The notes under the pieces are model-generated. The model made no database searches, was not told where the DNA came from, and worked only from the letters and a program-made list of their open reading frames with translations. A program made the translations under genes and the position numbers. Shown piece after piece: positions 58,170-64,000 of a stretch of DNA of 64,000 nucleotides; within the stretch, counting starts at the first letter, position 1; the number at the start of each line of letters is the position of its first letter. The DNA comes from Rhyacophila brunnea (taxonomy: Eukaryota; Arthropoda; Insecta; Trichoptera; Rhyacophilidae), in the NCBI GenBank assembly GCA_022495005.1, contig JAGYXB010000200.1, positions 930,001 through 994,000 on the forward strand. Direction: 5' to 3'.

Positions 58170-58183
58170 GGAATCAGCTTAAA

Positions 58184-58215
<32 letters not shown>

Positions 58216-59970
58216 TTGATGACGATAGTGACAATATAAATGGGTAGCTATATAAAATCACAAATTTAAAAAAATATTGCAGTTTATATGACCAAGAAGA
58301 GTAGAATTAGGTTGGGATAACCTTCATCCAGCAGTGGATTAATCTCGGTTGATGATGATAATGACGATATTATGAATGGGTAAATATAATATCAGAAATT
58401 TTGATAAATATAGCAATTCATATGACCGACAGAAATTCAAACAACTTAAGAGAGGCCTTCATCCACCGGTGGATTGATAATGATAATGGAAATATAAATA
58501 GATATAATATAATATAATATCACCGATTTTGATAAATACAGCAATTCAAATGACAGAAAGGAGTAGAATCAGGCATGGGAGGCCTTTATCCAGCAGTAGA
58601 TGGGTTCAGGTCAATGATGATAAGGTAGATAGAAATAAGTATAATATAGTAGTAGAATCAGGTTGCGGAACCCTCCATCCAGCAGTGGATTGATTCTGGT
58701 TGATGATGATGACGATATGAATATGTAGATAAATGTAATATCACCGATTTTGATAAATACAGAAATTCATAACACAGAAAGGAGTAGAATCAGGCTAAGG
58801 AGGTCTTTATTAAGCAGTGGATTGGTTCAGGTCGATGATGATGATGATGACGATATGAATATGTAAATAAATATAATATCACCGATTTTAATAAATACAG
58901 AAATTCATATGACAGAAAGGAGTAGAATCAGGCTAGCGAGGTCTTTATTAAGCAGTGGATTGGTTCAGGTCGATGATGATGATGATGATGACGATATGAA
59001 TATGTAGATAAATATAATATCACCGATTTTGATAAATACAGGGATTCATTTGATAGAAAGGAGTTGAATCAGGCTAGGAAGGTCTTTATTAAGCAGTGGA
59101 TTAATCCTGGTTGATGATGATGATGATGATGATATGAATATGCTGATAAATATTATATCACCGATTTTTATAAATACAGGGATTCATATGACAGAACGGA
59201 ATAAAATCAGGCTAGGGAGGTCTTTATTAAGCAGTGTATTGATTCAGGTCGGTGTGATGACGATGATGATGATGACGATATGAATATGTAGATAAATATA
59301 ATATAACCGATTTTGATAAATACAGAAATTCATATGACAAAAAGGAGTAGAATCAGTCTATGGAGGTCTTTATTAAGCAGAGGATTGATCCTGGTTGATG
59401 ATGATGATGATAACAATATGAATTTGTAGATAAATATAGTATCACTGATTTTGATAAATACAGCAATTCATATGACAGAAAGGAGTAGATTCGGGCTAGG
59501 GAGGCCATTATCCAGCAGTGGATTGGTTCAAATCGATGATGATAAGATGGATATAAATATGTATAATATCACAAATTCGTTAAACCAATAGTAGTAGAAT
59601 CAGGTTGCGGAACTCTTCATCCAGCAGTGGATTGATTCTGGTTGATGATGATGATGATTATGATGACGATATGAATATGTAGATAAATAGCATTAGAAAT
59701 TCAATACTGTCAAGAATACAATCAACGTAGAGAGGCCTTCATCCAGCAGTGGATTTATTGAGGCTCGTGATAATAATGGCATTATATATAGATAGGTAGA
59801 TAATAATATAATATCACTGATTTTGATAAATATAACAATTCATGTGTAAGTAAGGAGTAGAATAAGGCTGGGGAGGCCTTCATCCAGCAATAGATAGGTC
59901 AAGATTGATGATGATAGGGACGATAAAAATAGGTAGATATTATACAATATCACACATTTTGATGACTATA
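58170..59970. repeat. Minisatellite, ~130-145-bp unit, about 14 copies, LINE-tail derived
   Basis: Each unit contains GAGGCCTTCATCCAGCAGTG, GATTGATTCAGGTTGATGAT with variable (GAT)n, GACGATATGAATATGTAG, ATCACCGATTTTGATAAATA and GACAGAAAGGAGTAGAATCA. The first block equals the last codons and tail of the RTE-like LINE at 41765-42010 (EAF.QQWIDSG, stop). The start-to-start distance is mostly 116-147 bp with one short unit of 88 bp. The central units are the most alike. Confidence 0.88.
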
Positions 59971-61246
59971 ACAATTCGTATTAATTTCTTTTATTGTTTG
60001 CAATGGCAACTTTGTTAGTTTAATATGACTATCTGATCTATGGAAATTAGTAGCCTAGGTAATTATTCAATAAAAAAAGATTGAGTGAACAGCCACAAAG
60101 TATTTTAAAACAATCAAATTTGGAATATCACGTTATCTATGAAATGGCCGTCAGTGGCGTACCCCGCTGTCAAAAGATATTATACGTAGTAAATTGTACC
60201 AAGATTATGGTTTTTTCACCGGAAAAAAGTGCGCCAATGCCTACATTACGATATTTGAATAAAAATAATCGAATCCGTTCGTCAAATAAAGGATTAGAAG
60301 GTCTTAAGCGACGAAGACGTCATCCTGTGAGGCGTAAACAGTAAATATGGCGATTGTATACGGTGTGTAAGAAAATATCGGATATAAACGTCACGTACAT
60401 GTAAAATCATGGAAAATTTCTGAAATGTGTTCAATTCAATCGGTAGATGAATCGGTAGCGCACATTTCGAAGTGAAGATGTAAAGATAACAATAAAATGT
60501 CGCTTAAATGAGCTGTTGGTGTGTTTTCCAAAATCTCTTAGGATAATAATATATAGGAGATTATATCACTCTCAATTCGATTTTCATGACACTCTCATAA
60601 TTTGAACATTCATCTTTACCGGGTACCTACTTGAAGTCTCCGATTTGGGGGATGTCTACACACTCAAACTTCTCCCTATGCTACGTCACTGCAATACACA
60701 TACGTTATACAGAACGCATCAAATAATCTGTCAAATTTCTTTTTGGTGTGATTAAATATTTATTTTATACGCCAGCGAAAATGTGAATATTCGGGGTGGC
60801 TGCGGAGCTAAATTATTTGCTTTCAGCGACTGTGTCAAAATTCAGTGACGTGCCGTGACTGCGAATGACGTGGCAAGATGTGTCTGAACAAATAACTCAA
60901 GTTTTGTTTATTTTCAAAAATACCTGCCTGAAATCAAAATATTTGGAACGTATCATAACCTTATAATGTTTTTACTGAGCAGTGAACTAGATTAAAATAC
61001 ACATGTCTCGTTTATTATAAAAAAAATAATTAATAAACTATTCGTGATCGTTTTAGATATTCCTCTATAGGTATTATATTGTATTAAAATTTGTTGAATG
61101 TATATTTTTATTTTAGATTGTAACATTATAGATACTATTTTAAAAAAATGTATCGAATATCAACAAATCAAATCGGAAGCCTTAAAAAATAAATATTGTA
61201 TCTATTTGAGACGATATCACAAAGATTTATTGTTATTATGAACAAC
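59971..61246. other. No gene assigned; island at 60770-60890
   Basis: The frame 60081-60344 (87 codons) ends in a very basic tail (RRRRHPVRRKQ). No family recognised. The GC-richer island (CGGGGTGGCTGCGGAGC, GACGTGCCGTGACTGCG) is unique. The rest is AT-rich. Confidence 0.4.
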
Positions 61247-62337
61247 GTTGCAAGTAGGGATTGTAATACCAAATGAATATATCAATACCGGTATTTCGGT
61301 ATTTCTTATTGAATACCGGTATTAGTATTCGTCAAAATATATTATAGTAAAAAAAATACCTATCAATAAATATAGCAGTCAAGGGCTTAGTGTCAAACAA
61401 CACTATCTACAAACTTTACACACTTTACAGGAGAGCCAAAAATCGTTATTTTAGATTCTTGTAACTCAACAAGGGAAATGTTTATTTAAAACCTAATGCT
61501 AATATTTTATAATTTATTGTGTATTGTACATTTATCTTGCTTATGGTGATGTTAAAATTTATAGGGATAGTTTAAAAAAAATATGAAAACAAGGGTAACT
61601 TATGTAGTTAGCGTTAAACTTTACTGACGATTTAATACAAAATTAGAAAAGATTGACATAACGTTGTTTGACTATCATGTAGCCGTAAATGTAAAATAAC
61701 GTTATCTCAACAAAAAAAAAACACTTTTTTGTAGATAACGTTGTCTGACTTTAAGCACTCGAGCTATTAAAATCTATTGAAAACACTATTTTATAGCAAG
61801 CTAAAGACATGCATACATTTATTACGTTGACCTTTATAAATATGAAATTTTTTATATCATAATAAATTTTAGAACTGCTAATTTTTACAAATATTAAAAA
61901 GTCCATGTACAGGAAAATTTCTCTCAAATTTAACGTTTTTTGGATGTACTATCAATATTGGATCAATAGGTTATAGAATAATACATTGGAAATACATCTT
62001 TGAAACGAATTTTTTCTTTTTTGAAATATGTTAATCCATCATATCAATTCTATAAATATTTGAGCGATTTTTAATTATTATGCAACTTTTGTTGGTTTCT
62101 GTCAATATAATTGCGTTTCGGCAGCATTAATCTTATACCTTACCTACATATACTAACATACAATATACTAGTAAGTAATGAAACAATCACATTAAATTAA
62201 TTTTCAAAAAACATAAATGTGTGCTTTCTTAATACCGAAAATACCGGTATTTTGGATTTTTGAAACCGGTATTTCGGTATTGATAAATAATTAAATACCA
62301 GTTTTGAAATACCGGTATTGCAATCCCTAATTGCAAG
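61247..62337. mobile_element. hAT-type MITE family D
   Basis: The element spans 61255-62329 (1075 bp), starts TAGGGATTGTAATACC and ends GGTATTGCAATCCCTA. Flanks GTTGCAAG (61247-61254) and ATTGCAAG (62330-62337) are an 8-bp duplication with one mismatch. ATACCGGTATTTCGGTATT-type short repeats occur at both ends, and AACGTTATCT and AGATAACGTT are inverted in the middle. No long transposase frame. Confidence 0.85.
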
Positions 62338-62604
62338 GAATATTAATACTTATAAAAAAACGTTATTTCGAAAAACATTTGAGAAAAAAATCTATTAATT
62401 CCGCCAATCAAAAAGCAATTGGAACATTATGAGCTAAATTGTAATCGATTAAAATGTATGATATTCAACTCCCACTTAGCGTAACATTTTTTTAGATTTT
62501 TATAATATGTATATTTTTTGATGTAAGTATTTCAAAATTACATATAGTATTTCATAATAAATTTAGTGCTAGACATTATGTCTTCTAACATCGAATTGCA
62601 TTGA

Positions 62605-63090
62605 GTTATAACCAGAGCGTTGGAGCAGACCCTTTTCTGAGTTTCTCTGCTCCAGCTTCGCTCCGGGACCTAATACTTGCTCCGGCTCCGCTCCAGGGTC
62701 TGCTCCGCTCCGGGTATAAGTATAATCTATGTATATAATAAATATTCAAAAATAAATTTTAAAATATTAGTCATTTTCATTATTAATTCTATTAAACAAA
62801 TTGCCGACAGCAAATTTTCTCTCATTATTTGCCTCTTCTATCAAAAAAGTGAGGTTTTTATCACTCGGCAGTGTTGCCATATTTCAAATAATTCCAGTGT
62901 TGCAAAGTGTCAAAATATACTATTTTTATTGAATTTTAATACTAAAATTTAATAATAAAAAAACATCCGGAGCAGTAGAGCACTAAAAAAATATCGGTGC
63001 TCCGGCTCCGCTCCTGCTCCGGGTAAAATCCCATTGCTCCAGTGCTCCGTGCTCCTGCTACAAGATCCGCTCCAACGCTCTGGTTATAAT
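62605..63090. mobile_element. hAT-type MITE family E
   Basis: The element spans 62613-63082 (470 bp), starts CAGAGCGTTGGAGC and ends GCTCCAACGCTCTG. Flanks GTTATAAC (62605-62612) and GTTATAAT (63083-63090) are an 8-bp duplication with one mismatch. The subterminal ~90 bp on each side are packed with GCTCCGGCTCCGCTCC-type hexamers. The interior 62720-62960 is AT-rich. Confidence 0.85.
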
Positions 63091-64000
63091 TGCGTTATTA
63101 CCGAGCAATATGCGCCAGTTTAAGACAGTTTTATGTCTGCTACCATTGACAATAATTGGATACCTATTTTTTTTTACTCAGAATAATTTTATTAATATTT
63201 GATATTCTTTGACATCCTTTGACATATTTTTTTGTTATTATTGATTAATTTTTACACATGAAAGTAGTTTGTTTGTTAGGTAATTTGAATATTTGGTATA
63301 AAACTTGACACAATAAGACTAACACAAATTACGACCAAAGTGTAGAAATATAACTCGATTGTAAGTATATCAATAGTTGTATAATTATTATTTTATTGGT
63401 TTATATACCTTTTGTAATGTATTTTGTTTTACTCTTTTATTACTTATTATCAATGTTTCTCTATACAATTCTCAATGTACGAGTAATACAATATGTATCC
63501 GTTTGTTTGCAATTATAAAATACATCATAAATTTAAAATTATATTAACTGGTTAGAGTTGGTTGCTTTTTGTCTAAATGCGTCCAGTTATACTAAGAGTA
63601 TGGGTTAGATACAGTTTGTACTGCCCGCAGATTATTAACTTACTCTTGTATCTTTTGACAGCTTCTGACTCCCTCACAAAGAAGAACTTTGCGAACGATG
63701 ACACTTCTGCCTGCTGTTCAGCACTTACAAAACCAGCCATTAGCACTATCAATCTCTACAATAGTGAATAGTGTACATTAAAAGACGGACAAAGTTTTAT
63801 TAATATCACTAGATAGGAGTGGCAAATATTCGTTAATGTACGATTATTTTTTAATGTTCATCTTCAAACAAAAAATGGTAAGGTCTATGATGTTTGTCGG
63901 TTATTTATCTTTATTTATTGGTAATTGAAAAAATAAATACTATAAAATAATAACAGCCAGTTAAAACTTCAACTGTAATCAAAACACATTTCAGGTGTCA
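63091..64000. other. No gene seen
   Basis: AT-rich. The 64-codon frame at 63577-63771 has no recognised motif. Confidence 0.48.

Noticed and set aside
60081..60344. 87-codon basic protein as a gene
   Set aside because: No recognisable domain and no supporting signals. Left as unassigned sequence rather than called.

Overview
The window is AT-rich eukaryotic genomic DNA, most likely from an insect. The evidence is a spliced exon of an insect-type biogenic-amine receptor, short TTAGG/CCTAA telomere-type runs, and a typical arthropod mix of mobile elements: RTE-like and Jockey-like LINEs, Penelope-like remnants, hAT, Harbinger, piggyBac-type and mariner-type MITEs, and tRNA-derived SINEs. The species cannot be named from sequence alone. 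Lepidoptera or Hemiptera fit the general character.

Only one stretch is convincingly protein-coding for the host: a 285-bp exon at 28096-28380 (+) with clean acceptor and donor sites. It encodes the glycosylation-rich extracellular N-terminus and first membrane helix of an aminergic GPCR, most like the insect 5-HT1 serotonin receptor group. It ends in phase 1 just before the conserved Asn of helix 1. No other exon of this gene was found, so flanking DNA is probably large introns, and part of the upstream side may be 5' intergenic. Most other open frames are chance frames or broken transposon frames.

Layout. 0.6-6.5 kb: two Penelope-like 3' fragments, a hAT MITE, a ~470-bp unclassified repeat (called R480 here) carrying a TTAA-flanked MITE, and a Harbinger MITE. 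7.5-9.2 kb: Helitron-like element with a ~110-bp minisatellite. 9.6-18.2 kb: hAT MITEs, two further TIR elements and a Jockey fragment. 18-28 kb: mostly unique intron-like DNA with GC-richer islands, tRNA-Ile-bearing repeats and a fold-back element. 28-37 kb: receptor exon, more hAT MITEs, R480 copies, and an RTE LINE split by a hAT remnant. 37-55 kb: tRNA-derived SINEs of three families, Jockey and RTE fragments, and fold-back elements, two of the fold-backs with telomere-like cores. 58.2-60 kb: a minisatellite whose unit contains the 3' tail of an RTE LINE. 61-63 kb: two more hAT MITEs with 8-bp target duplications.

No CRISPR array, rRNA, convincing functional tRNA or operon-like gene set is present. 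The most informative findings are about transposon biology: a complete TTAA insertion with its empty site elsewhere in the window, a satellite apparently born from a LINE tail, telomere-type repeats at the centre of two different palindromes, a tRNA-Ile-like sequence inside a TIR element, and a recurrent GGACGAAACC hairpin motif.
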